From the NCBI GenBank assembly GCA_012517965.1, contig JAAYTZ010000043.1, positions 1 through 43,260 on the forward strand: 43,260 nucleotides of DNA, given 5' to 3'. Each line of letters begins with the position of its first letter. Positions within the stretch are counted from its first letter, which is position 1. The position numbers and the translations under genes were made by a program. Below the pieces are notes generated by a model, which was given only the letters and a program-made list of their open reading frames with translations, was not told where the DNA came from and ran no database searches. Of this stretch, positions 15,977-24,039 are shown one piece after another. The DNA is from Propionibacterium sp. GTDB lineage: Bacteria > Actinomycetota > Actinomycetes > Propionibacteriales > Propionibacteriaceae.

Positions 15977-16803
15977 GCCTGGTCGCGCCTCCCCCGGGTC
16001 AGGTCGTGGACGGTGCGGGCGACGGTCCGGGCGGTGGCGGCGACGAGTCCGGTCGCCGCCGCGACGCCCTCGCGCACCTGCGCGCCGCGGTGGGCGACGC
16101 CCAGCTCGGTGGTTTTCTTGAGGGCCTCGACGAACACGTCGCGGCCCAGCTTCGACTGGCCGCGCTCGCGTTCGTGGAACGTGATGGGCACCTCGACGAT
16201 CCGGAACCCCTTGCGGTGGGCCAGCCAGGTCAGGTCGCGCTGGATGCCGTAGCCGGCGGCGTCCACGTCGTCGATGATCGCGCGCAGGGTGTCGGCGCGG
16301 AACAGGTTGAGGCCGCCGGTGACGTCCTTGATCGGCAGGCCGAGCATCAGCCGCGTGTAGAGACTGCCGCCGCGGGACAGCAGCTCGCGGGACTTCGGCC
16401 AGTTCACGACCCGGCCCCCCTTCACCCAGCGGGAGCCCTTGACCATGTCGGCGTCGGCGAGGGCGGCGAGCAGCTTCGGCAGCTCCTCGGGCTGGTGGGA
16501 GCCGTCGGCGTCGAACTCGACGATGACGTCGTAGCCGTGCTCGAGGGCCCAGCGGAAGCTCGCCAGGTAGGCGGCGCTCAAGCCCTCCTTGCCGGCGCGG
16601 TGCAGCACCTTGATGTGGTCGTCCCCGGCGGCCAGCTCGTCGGCGCGGCGTCCGGTGCCGTCGGGCGAGTTGTCGTCCGCGATCAGGATGTCGACCTGCG
16701 GCGCGGCCGCACGGAGGCGTCCGGTGATCATGTCGATGTTCTCGATCTCGTTGTAGGTCGGGATGATCACGAGGACCCTGCCCAGGGGCGTCCGGTCAGC
16801 CAT
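15973..16803 (-). CDS. ppm: polyprenol monophosphomannose synthase (GT2)
   Basis: 276 aa GT-A glycosyltransferase: VIIPTYNEIENI, the nucleotide-binding DDNSPDGT, the metal-binding EFDADGSHQPEEL, KGSRWVKGG and DVTGGLNLFRA. It transfers mannose from GDP-mannose to a polyprenyl phosphate, donor for lipomannans and protein mannosylation. There are no C-terminal membrane helices, as in the soluble-domain type. It lies 46 bases after lnt. In mycobacteria these two functions are fused in one protein (Ppm1); here they are separate, adjacent genes. Start ATG 16803 with AGAGAG upstream. Confidence 0.92.
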   Translation of the reverse strand: MADRTPLGRVLVIIPTYNEIENIDMITGRLRAAAPQVDILIADDNSPDGTGRRADELAAGDDHIKVLHRAGKEGLSAAYLASFRWALEHGYDVIVEFDADGSHQPEELPKLLAALADADMVKGSRWVKGGRVVNWPKSRELLSRGGSLYTRLMLGLPIKDVTGGLNLFRADTLRAIIDDVDAAGYGIQRDLTWLAHRKGFRIVEVPITFHERERGQSKLGRDVFVEALKKTTELGVAHRGAQVREGVAAATGLVAATARTVARTVHDLTRGRRDQA

Positions 16804-16849
16804 GTCTCTCTCTTCGTGGTGCTCTGGTCGCGGTGGGGCCGGCGACGCC

Positions 16850-18448
16850 CTATTGTCCCCCACGGCGGCGACGGGCGGCGAACGCGGCGGCCAGGGCGGC
16901 GAGTCCGCCGGCGGCGAGGACGTACTCGACCGCCCACCCGCCCTGCAGCAGCGGCGTGCGGTCCGAGGAGCGGTTGAGGGTGACGACCCCCGAGGCGCCG
17001 ACGCGGTCCGGGGCCCGCATCGCCACCCGGCCGTGCTCGTCGATGAGCCCGGTGACGCCGGAGGTGGTGACGACCAGCACCTGCCGGCGGGTCTCGGCGG
17101 CCCGGACCCGGGTGATCGCGAACTGCTGGTCGATCTGCGGGCTGCCCTGGAACATGGCGTTGTTGGAGCCGACGATCATGACCTCGGCACCGGCCGTGAT
17201 CGCCTCGTGGAGCGTCTCCGGGAACGCCACCTCGTAGCAGATCGCGATGCCCACGGCGAGCGGACGGCCGTCGGGGCCGGCCACGTGGAGCACGCCGGGC
17301 TCGGTGCCCGGGATCGCCTGGTCCCCCACGACCGCCAGGATCGGCAGGACCGGGAGGAGAAGCTCGCGGAAGGGGATCCACTCGCCGAAGGGGACGAGAT
17401 TGCGCTTGTCGTAGCGGTCCTCGACGCCGGCGTTCGTCCACCAGAAGGCGGTGGTCTGGCGCTGGCCGGGGCCGGGGCCGGCGGTGGGGGTACCGACCAG
17501 GATCGGGACGCCCGCCTCGGCCACCGCGTTGGCGATCACCGCGTTGGCGGTCGGATCGAGCAGCGGGTCGGCGTCCGTGCCGTTCTCGGGCCAGACGATG
17601 AAGTCGGGCCGCGGGAGTTCGCCGGCCTCGACGCGCGCGACGAGGCGGGCGGTCTGGGCGGCGTGGTTGCGTCCCGTCTCGCCGGGGCCGCCGATGCCGT
17701 AGAAGCCCTCCCCGGACGCCCCGCCCTGCACCCAGCCGACGGTGAGGGTCCCGGACGCCGCGGCCGCCGGCACCAGCGTGCCCGCGGCCCCCGCGGCGAA
17801 CACGGTGACCGCGACGGCGGCCGCGACGAGGAGACGGGCGGGGCGGCGTCCGGTCAGGGACCAGGCGGCGGCGTGACCCACGAGGGCGACCACGAACGTG
17901 ACGCCGGGGCTGCCCACCAGCGGGTAGAGGCCCGCGAGGGGGGTGTCGACCATGGCGTAGCCGAGTTTGGTCCAGCCGAAGCCGCCGAACGGAAAGCGGG
18001 CCTGGACCGCCTCGACGAGCACCCAGACCGCGGCGGAGGCCGGCGGGACGAGGGCCGGCGGGACGATGGCGGCGGGGAGGCCCGGGCGGGGGCGGGCGAT
18101 CGCGTGCAGGAGCGCGCCGAGGACGGCGAAGTAGACGGACTCGACCGCGACGAGCGCGAGGTACGACGACCACTGGATCATCGCCTGCCAGCTCAGGGTG
18201 GTGAGGTTGAAGGCCAGGCCGTAGGAGAGCCCCAGGACGGCGGCCTGGCGCGTCCCGGCGGCGAGGGCGACGACGCGGGCCAGGACGGCGACGGCCACGA
18301 ACAGCACCGGCCAGGCGCCGGCGGGCGGATAGGCCAGCGACGCGAGCAACCCGGCCCCGAGCGCGAACGGCAGGAGGAGCACGAACCCCGGGTCGTGCAC
18401 GGGCGCTGCGGGTCCGTCCGCGGGGGCCCCGGCACGCGATGCCGTCAT
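16850..18448 (-). CDS. lnt: apolipoprotein N-acyltransferase
   Basis: 532 aa. Six or more transmembrane helices in the first about 220 residues, then a nitrilase-like domain with the catalytic triad Glu288 (WPENGT), Lys348 (YDKRNLVPFGEW) and Cys404 (ICYEVAF), and a last membrane helix (VEYVLAAGGLAALAAAFAA). It adds the third acyl chain to the N-terminal cysteine of lipoproteins. Four lipoprotein genes with lipoboxes lie elsewhere in the window (7429, 8482, 27840, 28291) as possible substrates. First gene of an lnt-ppm-fxsA set. ATG 18448 chosen; GTG 18457 is an alternative. Confidence 0.95.
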   Translation of the reverse strand: MTASRAGAPADGPAAPVHDPGFVLLLPFALGAGLLASLAYPPAGAWPVLFVAVAVLARVVALAAGTRQAAVLGLSYGLAFNLTTLSWQAMIQWSSYLALVAVESVYFAVLGALLHAIARPRPGLPAAIVPPALVPPASAAVWVLVEAVQARFPFGGFGWTKLGYAMVDTPLAGLYPLVGSPGVTFVVALVGHAAAWSLTGRRPARLLVAAAVAVTVFAAGAAGTLVPAAAASGTLTVGWVQGGASGEGFYGIGGPGETGRNHAAQTARLVARVEAGELPRPDFIVWPENGTDADPLLDPTANAVIANAVAEAGVPILVGTPTAGPGPGQRQTTAFWWTNAGVEDRYDKRNLVPFGEWIPFRELLLPVLPILAVVGDQAIPGTEPGVLHVAGPDGRPLAVGIAICYEVAFPETLHEAITAGAEVMIVGSNNAMFQGSPQIDQQFAITRVRAAETRRQVLVVTTSGVTGLIDEHGRVAMRAPDRVGASGVVTLNRSSDRTPLLQGGWAVEYVLAAGGLAALAAAFAARRRRGGQ

Positions 18449-18490
18449 GACGCTCACCCGTAGAAGGGTAGCCAGGGGGTTGCGGCATCG

Positions 18491-18543
18491 CGATCTGTGC
18501 AATGCGCGAGGCGGCTTTCCGGCGTCCGGCATTGCACAGATCG
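18491..18543. repeat. 53-bp inverted-repeat element, copy 1
   Basis: Arms CGATCTGTGCAATGC and GCATTGCACAGATCG are perfect 15-bp inverted repeats around a 23-bp centre that contains GGCGTCCGG. As RNA it would form a long hairpin. Best-preserved member with copy 2. Confidence 0.9.
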
Positions 18544-18615
18544 GCCGGGAGGGGCCGACGGCCAGTCGGCGATCTCCCCCACCCCCGGTCTCCCCACCCC
18601 CGGTCTCCCCACCCG

Positions 18616-18668
18616 CGATCTGTGCAATGCGCGAGGCGGCTTTTCGGCGTCCGGCATTGCACAGATCG
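18616..18668. repeat. 53-bp inverted-repeat element, copy 2
   Basis: Differs from copy 1 at a single base of the centre (TTTT for TTTC); arms are perfect. Same orientation as copy 1 and same right flank, so one arose from the other recently. Confidence 0.9.
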
Positions 18669-18753
18669 GCCGGGAGGGGGCCGGGGCCCAGCCAGCCCTC
18701 CCCCACCACACCCCACGCGAGGGGTCCGCACGCGGAGTGTCCGATGGACGCGC

Positions 18754-18759
18754 TAGGTT
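18754..18759 (+). promoter_or_regulatory. -10 box for leaderless peptidase transcript
   Basis: TAGGTT with a 7-base gap to ATG 18767 and no ribosome-binding site between. Confidence 0.5.
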
Positions 18760-18766
18760 CCCCTGC

Positions 18767-20116
18767 ATGAACGATGTCGATGCAGTCCGAGTGGCCGTGG
18801 CGCGCGAACTCCCCCGCGCACTGGAGGATCTGGGGCGCCTGGTGGCGATCCCCTCGGTGTCGATGCTGGCCGAGCACGCCGACGACGTGCAGACCTCGGC
18901 CGCGGCGGTGGCCGAGCTGATCCGCGGGCTGGGCTGGAGCGACGTCCGCGTCGTCGCCGCCGGGGGGCGTCCGGCCGTGATCGCCCACCACCCGGCGGCG
19001 CCAGGGGCGCCGACCGTCTGCCTCTACGCCCACCACGACATCCAGCCCACGGGGGCGGCCGGACAGTGGGCGTCCGACCCCTACGTGCTCACCGAACGCG
19101 ACGGACGCCTCTACGGCCGCGGCGCGGTCGATGACAAGGGCGCCATCGCGGTCCACCTGGCGGCCCTCCGCGCCCTGGGGGGCCGCCCCGAGGTCGGCGT
19201 CACCCTGTTCGTCGAGGGCGAGGAGGAGGTTGGCTCCCCCAGCATGGACGCCTTCCTCGACCAGTTCGGCTCCGAGTTGGCCGCCGACGCCTTCGTCCTT
19301 CTCGACTCGGGCAACTGGGCCGTCGGACGCCCCGCGTTCACCTCCTCGCTGCGGGGCCTCGTCGACGTCGTCGTCGAGGTGCGCACCCTCGACCACGCCG
19401 TGCACTCCGGGCAGTACGGCGGCGTCGTCCCGGACGCCCTGACCACCCTGTGCCGCCTCCTCGCCACCCTGTGGGACGCCGACGGTGCGGTCGCCGTCGA
19501 CGGGCTCACGGCCACCCCCGTCGCGGACCTCGAGTATCCCGAGGACCGGCTCCGCGCCGAGACGGGGCTGCTCGACGGCGTCCGGTTCATCGGACGCGGC
19601 TCGGCCGTCGAGCGGCTGTGGGGTCAGCCGGCGGTCACGGTGATCGGCCTGGACGCCCCGGCTGTCGAGGGGGCGTCCAACACGCTGGTGCCGGCGGCGC
19701 GGGCGAAGGTGAGCCTGCGCATTCCCCCCGACCAGGACGCCCCCGCCGCCCTGGAGGCCCTCAAGCGGCACCTCGTCGAGCATGCGCCGTTCGGGGCGCG
19801 GGTGTCGTTCGGCGAGGCCACGGGGGCGCCGGGCGCCCTGCTGCGGTTCGACAATCCGTTCGCCCGGGAGGCCGTCGCCGCCCTGAGCGACAGCTGGGGC
19901 GTGGAGCCGGTCTTCATCGGCATGGGCGGGTCGATCCCCCTCGCCGGTGAGCTGATGAGGCGATTCCCGGACGCCGCGGTCCTCCTGACCGGCATCGTCG
20001 ACCCCGACTCGCGCATGCACGGGCTGAACGAGTCCGTCGACCTGGGGGACTTCGAGCGTGCGGCCGTCGCCGAGGCCCTCCTGCTCGGACGCCTCGGGCG
20101 CCGGGAGGCGTCCTGA
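18767..20116 (+). CDS. M20 family metallopeptidase (dipeptidase type)
   Basis: 449 aa. Zinc-ligand motifs in order: LYAHHDIQPTG (first ligand His and Asp), GRGAVDDKGAI (bridging Asp), VEGEEEVGSP (catalytic and ligand Glu pair), LDSG, a dimerisation domain beginning LRGLVDVVVEVRT, and the C-terminal HGLNESVD with the last His ligand. No signal peptide, so cytoplasmic. Family members cleave dipeptides or N-acyl amino acids; substrate not assignable. Leaderless start ATG 18767. Confidence 0.92.
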   Translation: MNDVDAVRVAVARELPRALEDLGRLVAIPSVSMLAEHADDVQTSAAAVAELIRGLGWSDVRVVAAGGRPAVIAHHPAAPGAPTVCLYAHHDIQPTGAAGQWASDPYVLTERDGRLYGRGAVDDKGAIAVHLAALRALGGRPEVGVTLFVEGEEEVGSPSMDAFLDQFGSELAADAFVLLDSGNWAVGRPAFTSSLRGLVDVVVEVRTLDHAVHSGQYGGVVPDALTTLCRLLATLWDADGAVAVDGLTATPVADLEYPEDRLRAETGLLDGVRFIGRGSAVERLWGQPAVTVIGLDAPAVEGASNTLVPAARAKVSLRIPPDQDAPAALEALKRHLVEHAPFGARVSFGEATGAPGALLRFDNPFAREAVAALSDSWGVEPVFIGMGGSIPLAGELMRRFPDAAVLLTGIVDPDSRMHGLNESVDLGDFERAAVAEALLLGRLGRREAS

Positions 20117-20205
20117 CGCGGCGTGGGGCTCGGCGCGCCGCGGTCCGGGGCGGTGGTCTCCACGGGGCGAGCCCGGCGCGCCCACGCTCCCCTGGTGCCC
20201 CCAAC

Positions 20206-20224
20206 GGGCCTGAAGCGCAGGCCC
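20206..20224. terminator. hairpin between convergent peptidase and Lrp genes
   Basis: GGGCCTG (20206-20212) and CAGGCCC (20218-20224) form a 7-bp stem with a 5-base loop. It lies in the 140-base gap between convergent genes. No U-tract. Confidence 0.4.
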
Positions 20225-20256
20225 CGGCGTCGGCGTCCGAGCTGCGAACAAGGGCC

Positions 20257-20694
20257 TCAGACCAGGGGGCGGTCCTCGTAGGGCACGGACAGAACCAGGG
20301 TGGTCGTGGTCGACACCTGCGCCAGTTGGCGGATCCTGCTCAACAGGGTCTCCAGGTCGCCGGGCGTCGCGACCCGGACCATCAGCACGTGGGACGCCTC
20401 ACCGGCGACCGAGTAGCACGAGACGACCTCGGTGAGTTCGGCGATGCGGGCGGGAACCTCGTCGTCGAGAACGGGGTCCAGCGCGCGTAGTTCGACGAAC
20501 GCCGTCAGCGTCTTGCCGAGGGATTCGGGGTTGATGACGGCACGGTAACCGGTGATGACCCCGCGCTGCTCGAGGCGCCGGACCCGCTGTTGCGCCGCGG
20601 ACGTCGAGAGTCCCGTCTCGCGACCGATGTCGGTGTAGGACATGCGTCCGTCGCGGGCCAGGAGCCCCAGGATCTTCTGGTCCGTGCTTTCCAT
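20257..20694 (-). CDS. Lrp/AsnC family transcriptional regulator
   Basis: 145 aa. N-terminal winged helix ILGLLARDGRMSYTDIGRETGLSTSAAQQRVRRLEQRGVITGY, then an effector-binding RAM domain (TAFVELRALD, VVSCYSVAGEASHVLMVRV). Ligand and target unknown. CACACT lies six bases before ATG 20694 on the minus strand, so the transcript is probably leaderless. The start is only 26 bases from the divergent exonuclease gene. Confidence 0.9.
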   Translation of the reverse strand: MESTDQKILGLLARDGRMSYTDIGRETGLSTSAAQQRVRRLEQRGVITGYRAVINPESLGKTLTAFVELRALDPVLDDEVPARIAELTEVVSCYSVAGEASHVLMVRVATPGDLETLLSRIRQLAQVSTTTTLVLSVPYEDRPLV

Positions 20695-20720
20695 ACGCGA
20701 AGTGTGCCACGATGTGAGCC

Positions 20721-21650
20721 ATGGGAGCGCAGAATTCGCTTTTCTTCGACACCGCGTCGCTCTATTTCAGAGCTTTTTACGGCGTGCCGGCCACCCTTCG
20801 GGCGGTCGACGGCGGGCCGGTGAACGCGCTCCGCGGGCTGCTGGACTTCCTCGCCCGGTTCATCGGCGACTACCGGCCCGAGTTCGTCGCGTGCTGCTGG
20901 GACAACGACTGGCGTCCAGCCTGGCGGGTGGCGCTGCTGCCCTCGTACAAGGCGCACCGCGTGGCGGAGCCCGGGGCGGTGTCGACCCAGTCCGCGCAGG
21001 CGGCCTTCGTCGAGGAGGTGCCGGCCGACTTGGCGGTGCAGGTGCCGCTGATCCTGGAGGTGTTGGACGCCCTGGGTTTGCCTGTGGTCGGCGCGGACGG
21101 GTACGAGGCCGACGACGTGCTGGCCACGCTGACGGCTCGAGCTGCCGGACCGGTCGACGTGGTGACCGGCGACCGGGACCTGTTCCAGCTGGTGGACGAC
21201 GCTCGCGGCGTCCGGGTGCTGTACGTGGCCCGGGGGGTGGCCCGGCACGAGCGCGTGACCGACGAGTGGTTGGCCGCACGCTATGGCATCACGGGTGCGC
21301 AGTACACGGACTTCGCCGTGCTGCGCGGTGACGCCGCCGACGGACTGCCCGGCGTGAAGGGCATCGGCGAGAAGTCGGCGGCGTCGCTGCTGGCGCGATT
21401 CGGCTCGCTGGAGGGCATCGTCGCGAACCTGGACGCCCTTGCGCCCGGCGTGCGGAGGGCGTTGACGGAGCACGTGGAGTACCTGGGGGCGGCGTCCCAG
21501 GTGGTGGCCTGCGAGAGGGACGTGCCGCTGCCGCAGGTGGACCTCACCCGGCCGCGGACCCCCCGAGACCCAGCCCGCTTCGCCCGGCTGGCGGCCGACC
21601 TGAAGCTGGGCGGGGCGGCGGACCGGATCCTCACCGCCCTGGCCCGCTGA
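20721..21650 (+). CDS. 5'-3' exonuclease (PolI N-terminal-domain type)
   Basis: 309 aa, stand-alone FEN-like nuclease. FFDTASLYFRAF supplies the first metal Asp, DGYEADDVLATL and VTGDRDLFQLVDD the acidic cluster, and GVKGIGEKSAASLLARFGSLEGI the helix-3-turn-helix DNA-binding motif. It would process 5' flaps or RNA primers. No polymerase domain follows, so this is separate from PolI. Start ATG 20721, seven bases after CACGAT. Confidence 0.9.
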   Translation: MGAQNSLFFDTASLYFRAFYGVPATLRAVDGGPVNALRGLLDFLARFIGDYRPEFVACCWDNDWRPAWRVALLPSYKAHRVAEPGAVSTQSAQAAFVEEVPADLAVQVPLILEVLDALGLPVVGADGYEADDVLATLTARAAGPVDVVTGDRDLFQLVDDARGVRVLYVARGVARHERVTDEWLAARYGITGAQYTDFAVLRGDAADGLPGVKGIGEKSAASLLARFGSLEGIVANLDALAPGVRRALTEHVEYLGAASQVVACERDVPLPQVDLTRPRTPRDPARFARLAADLKLGGAADRILTALAR

Positions 21651-21711
21651 CTCCCGTCGGGGGCCGTCGTTCTTATGCCGGCCGGGGGCTTCCCTGTGGG
21701 CCGGTCACGGC

Positions 21712-21764
21712 CGATCTGTGCAATGTGGAGTGCGCGGCTGCGGCGTCCGGCCTTGCACTGATCG
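21712..21764. repeat. 53-bp inverted-repeat element, copy 3
   Basis: Left arm CGATCTGTGCAATG, right arm CCTTGCACTGATCG, with two arm mismatches. The total length is again 53 bp and the centre contains GGCGTCCGG. Confidence 0.85.
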
Positions 21765-21832
21765 GGGCCGAGCCGCGCGAGCCGGTTCTGGCGATCGAGG
21801 CCCGGGACGCCGTTGCTGACGTCCTGGCCGGC

Positions 21833-21885
21833 CGATCTGTGCAATGCCGAGCGCGTCCCCAGGGCGTGCCGCATTGCACAGATGA
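21833..21885. repeat. 53-bp inverted-repeat element, copy 4
   Basis: Left arm CGATCTGTGCAATGC is intact; the right arm GCATTGCACAGAT loses its last two matching bases. The centre differs from copies 1-3. Confidence 0.85.
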
Positions 21886-21986
21886 CGAACTCGACGAGCC
21901 CCCTCCCCGCCCCGAAGCTCCCACGGGGGCACCTTGTCCACAGCCCCGAAGTTCAGTGACGGGAATCTCCTGCGGACGCACATCGT

Positions 21987-22949
21987 GTGGGCGTGAAAGG
22001 CGTCTTCCCGAATCTCGCGGGCCAGCACGGGCTGGCGACCCGCGCTCAGCTCCGCGTGCTCGGTTGGGGAAACAGGGCCATCGCCCGCTGGGGGCGGACG
22101 GTCGGTCAACAGGCCTACCCGGGTGTGTTCGCCGCGCACAACGGCCCCCTCGATCGCGGTCAGCTCATCGCCGGCGCCGCCCTGTGGGCGGGCCACAGGG
22201 CGCTGTTGACGGGAGTCGCCGCCTTGGAGCTCCGTGGGTTCTGTCCACCGGGCGAAGCGACGATCCTCCGGTTCCTGGTGATGGCACCCGCCTGGTGCGC
22301 GCGTGCCGGGGACGCGCGGATCGTCCGCACGCGGCGTCCACTTCCGCAACCCGACTACATCGGCTGCATCCCGGTCGCGCCGTTCGAACGTGCCCTGCTC
22401 GATGCCGCCCGCTACCGCGAGTTCTCGCGGCTTCGGGTGCGTGCGCTCACGATCAAGGCGCTCCAGGGAGGCTGGGTCACGCCGGAGGCGCTGATCCGCG
22501 AGATCCAAAGCGGACGCCGCAACGAGACCCGGGCCGTCCGCTTGGGGGTCCGTGACTTCCTCCGCGGTGCTTGGTCGCTGCCGGAGGTCTGGCTCGCGAA
22601 GGTGGTCTCGGCTGCGGGGTTGCCGCCGATGCTGGTCAATCCCGAACTGAGGACGCCCTCCGGTCAGCTGATCGGCGTCCCCGACGGCTACTTCGATGCC
22701 GCTGGCGTGGCGGTGCAGGTGCACTCCCGGGAGTTCCACTCGGGCGAGGACGCCGACGGCGCCGATCGGTGGTCGCGGACGGTCGAGCGCGACGGGGACT
22801 ACGCGGCCCATGGCGTCCTGGTGGTCGGGGTGGCTCCCCGCGCCCTTCGTGACGCCCCGGCTCGATTCCTGCAGCAGGTGGCGTCGGCGATCGCATCCCG
22901 GCAGGGCAGACCGCCTCCGGACGTCGTGGTGTGCCGCCGGCAGCTCTGA
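21987..22949 (+). CDS. AbiEi-like / endonuclease-domain protein with altered active site
   Basis: 320 aa. The N-terminal part (GLATRAQLRVLGWGNRAIARW.. Y.GVFAA) matches the winged-helix start of AbiEi-type antitoxin-domain proteins common in actinobacteria. The C-terminal part (VPDGYFDAAGVAVQVHSREFH ... ERDGDYAAHGVLVVGV) matches the Vsr/DUF559-like endonuclease fold that usually follows it. The expected core ExD is replaced by Q244-V-H246, so catalysis may be lost. No toxin gene is adjacent. It is flanked on both sides by 53-bp elements and is less GC-rich than its neighbours. Function unknown. GTG 21987 chosen; GTG 21993 is possible. Confidence 0.75.
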   Translation: MGVKGVFPNLAGQHGLATRAQLRVLGWGNRAIARWGRTVGQQAYPGVFAAHNGPLDRGQLIAGAALWAGHRALLTGVAALELRGFCPPGEATILRFLVMAPAWCARAGDARIVRTRRPLPQPDYIGCIPVAPFERALLDAARYREFSRLRVRALTIKALQGGWVTPEALIREIQSGRRNETRAVRLGVRDFLRGAWSLPEVWLAKVVSAAGLPPMLVNPELRTPSGQLIGVPDGYFDAAGVAVQVHSREFHSGEDADGADRWSRTVERDGDYAAHGVLVVGVAPRALRDAPARFLQQVASAIASRQGRPPPDVVVCRRQL

Positions 22950-22970
22950 CACTGCGGCGTCCGAGCTAGT

Positions 22971-23022
22971 CGATCTGTGCAATGCCGAACGCCGGAAGCC
23001 GGCTGCGGGCTTGCACAGACCC
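22971..23022. repeat. 53-bp inverted-repeat element, copy 5 (52 bp)
   Basis: Left arm CGATCTGTGCAATGC perfect; right arm GCTTGCACAGACCC has one base deleted and two changed. The most decayed copy. Confidence 0.8.
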
Positions 23023-23161
23023 AGCAAGTCAGCCAGGGTGGAAGCTTGGCCGATCAGCCGGGCCTCGCGGACAGGTGACTGCGGCCTCGGGCTGGGTCGT
23101 CGATCGCCTGGTCACTCAGGTGGACCGTCTGAACGACGACCGCTGGCGCCCCAGGGCCGAG

Positions 23162-23214
23162 CGATCAGTGCAATGCTCGCGGCCGCAAGAGCGCACCGGA
23201 CATTGCACAGATCC
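23162..23214. repeat. 53-bp inverted-repeat element, copy 6
   Basis: Left arm CGATCAGTGCAATGC (one change from the consensus), right arm ACATTGCACAGATCC. Part of the duplicated 91-bp segment. Confidence 0.85.
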
Positions 23215-23300
23215 CCCGCCCAGGGGGCGAACGGCTGGTGTGGAGGGACGCGCAGGACGGCCGAGCGGTGGGCTCTCGTTGGGTGCCGGGCGGGGCCGAG

Positions 23301-23353
23301 CGATCAGTGCAATGCCCGCCGCCGCAAGAGCGCACCGGACATTGCACAGATCC
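23301..23353. repeat. 53-bp inverted-repeat element, copy 7
   Basis: Arms as in copy 6, sharing the same arm changes; the centre differs from copy 6 at two bases. Duplicated together with its flanks. Confidence 0.85.
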
Positions 23354-23418
23354 ACCGCCCAGGGGGCGAACGGCTGGAGTGGCGAGGCGCAACCCCAAGG
23401 GGCGCGACCAGGACCGCC

Positions 23419-24039
23419 CTACTGGGGACGCAGCACGTACACCGCCGCCCCAGCGGTCAGGTTCGCTCGGGCTCCCTGCATGTGCAGGCGGCGTCCTGTC
23501 TCGGTGAACGTGAATCGCTCCACGATGCCCAGCTCCAGCGCATCGAAGAGCTTCTCCAGGTCCACCAGGGTGGTGTGCCGGATGTTCGGCGTGTCGTACC
23601 ACTTGTACGGCAGTTCCTTCGACATGGGCATGCGGCCCCGCAGCAGCCGCAGCCGGTGCCCCCACCAGCCGAAGTTCGGCACCGACACCACCAGGGTCCC
23701 GGCGATGCGCGACATCTCCCGCAGGACGTGCTCCGGACGCAGGATCGTCTGGATGGTGCGCGACAACACACACACGTCGTACGACCCATCGCCGAACTCG
23801 GCCAGCTCGTGGTCGACGTCCAGTTCGATGACCGGCACCCCGCGCCGGATCGCCTTCAGCACCTTCTCCGGGTCGATCTCGACCCCGGTGCCGGTGCAGC
23901 CCCGCTCCGACATCAGCCAGGCCAGCAACGACCCCGACCCGCAGCCCAGATCGAGGACGCGCGCCCCGGCCGGGATCTGCTCGGCGACCAGAGCCAGGTC
24001 CGCGCGCAGCCGACCGCTCCCCCACCGTGACGCGGTCAC
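23419..24039 (-). CDS. metW: methionine biosynthesis protein MetW
   Basis: 206 aa methyltransferase-like fold: VLDLGCGSGSLLAWL, GVEIDPEKV, and VCVLSRTIQTILRPEHVLREM followed by VSVPNFGWW, which is the MetW signature. MetW works with MetX in homoserine acylation in bacteria where the two are adjacent. GTG 24039 overlaps the metX stop by four bases (GTGA), so the two are translationally coupled. Last gene of the thpR-metY-metX-metW operon. Confidence 0.93.
   Translation of the reverse strand: MTASRWGSGRLRADLALVAEQIPAGARVLDLGCGSGSLLAWLMSERGCTGTGVEIDPEKVLKAIRRGVPVIELDVDHELAEFGDGSYDVCVLSRTIQTILRPEHVLREMSRIAGTLVVSVPNFGWWGHRLRLLRGRMPMSKELPYKWYDTPNIRHTTLVDLEKLFDALELGIVERFTFTETGRRLHMQGARANLTAGAAVYVLRPQ

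Larger units (their letters stand above)
18449..18766. other. divergent intergenic region filled by two 53-bp palindromic elements
   Basis: No gene is visible. The stretch contains two nearly identical elements (18491-18543, 18616-18668), both followed by GCCGGGAGGGG, and between them a 15-bp tandem repeat (CCCACCCCCGGTCTC at 18578-18592 and 18593-18607, partial third unit). The leaderless promoter of the peptidase lies at its right end. Confidence 0.8.
21651..21986. other. intergenic region with two 53-bp elements, no gene
   Basis: Between two same-strand genes. Apart from element copies 3 and 4 and the linker between them I see nothing coding. The right end (about 21930-21986) is less GC-rich and should carry the promoter of the next gene. 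Confidence 0.7.
22950..23418. other. convergent intergenic region with three 53-bp elements
   Basis: 469 bases between the convergent AbiEi-like gene and metW. It holds element copies 5, 6 and 7. Copies 6 and 7 lie within a duplicated segment of about 91 bp (23154-23244 and 23293-23383, offset 139) that also repeats the right flank CCGCCCAGGGGGCGAACGG. No gene seen. Confidence 0.8.

Noticed and set aside
18497-18766. N-terminal extension of the M20 peptidase through the palindromic elements
   Set aside because: The extension encodes repeat sequence; the leaderless promoter at 18754 and the protein family both place the start at 18767.
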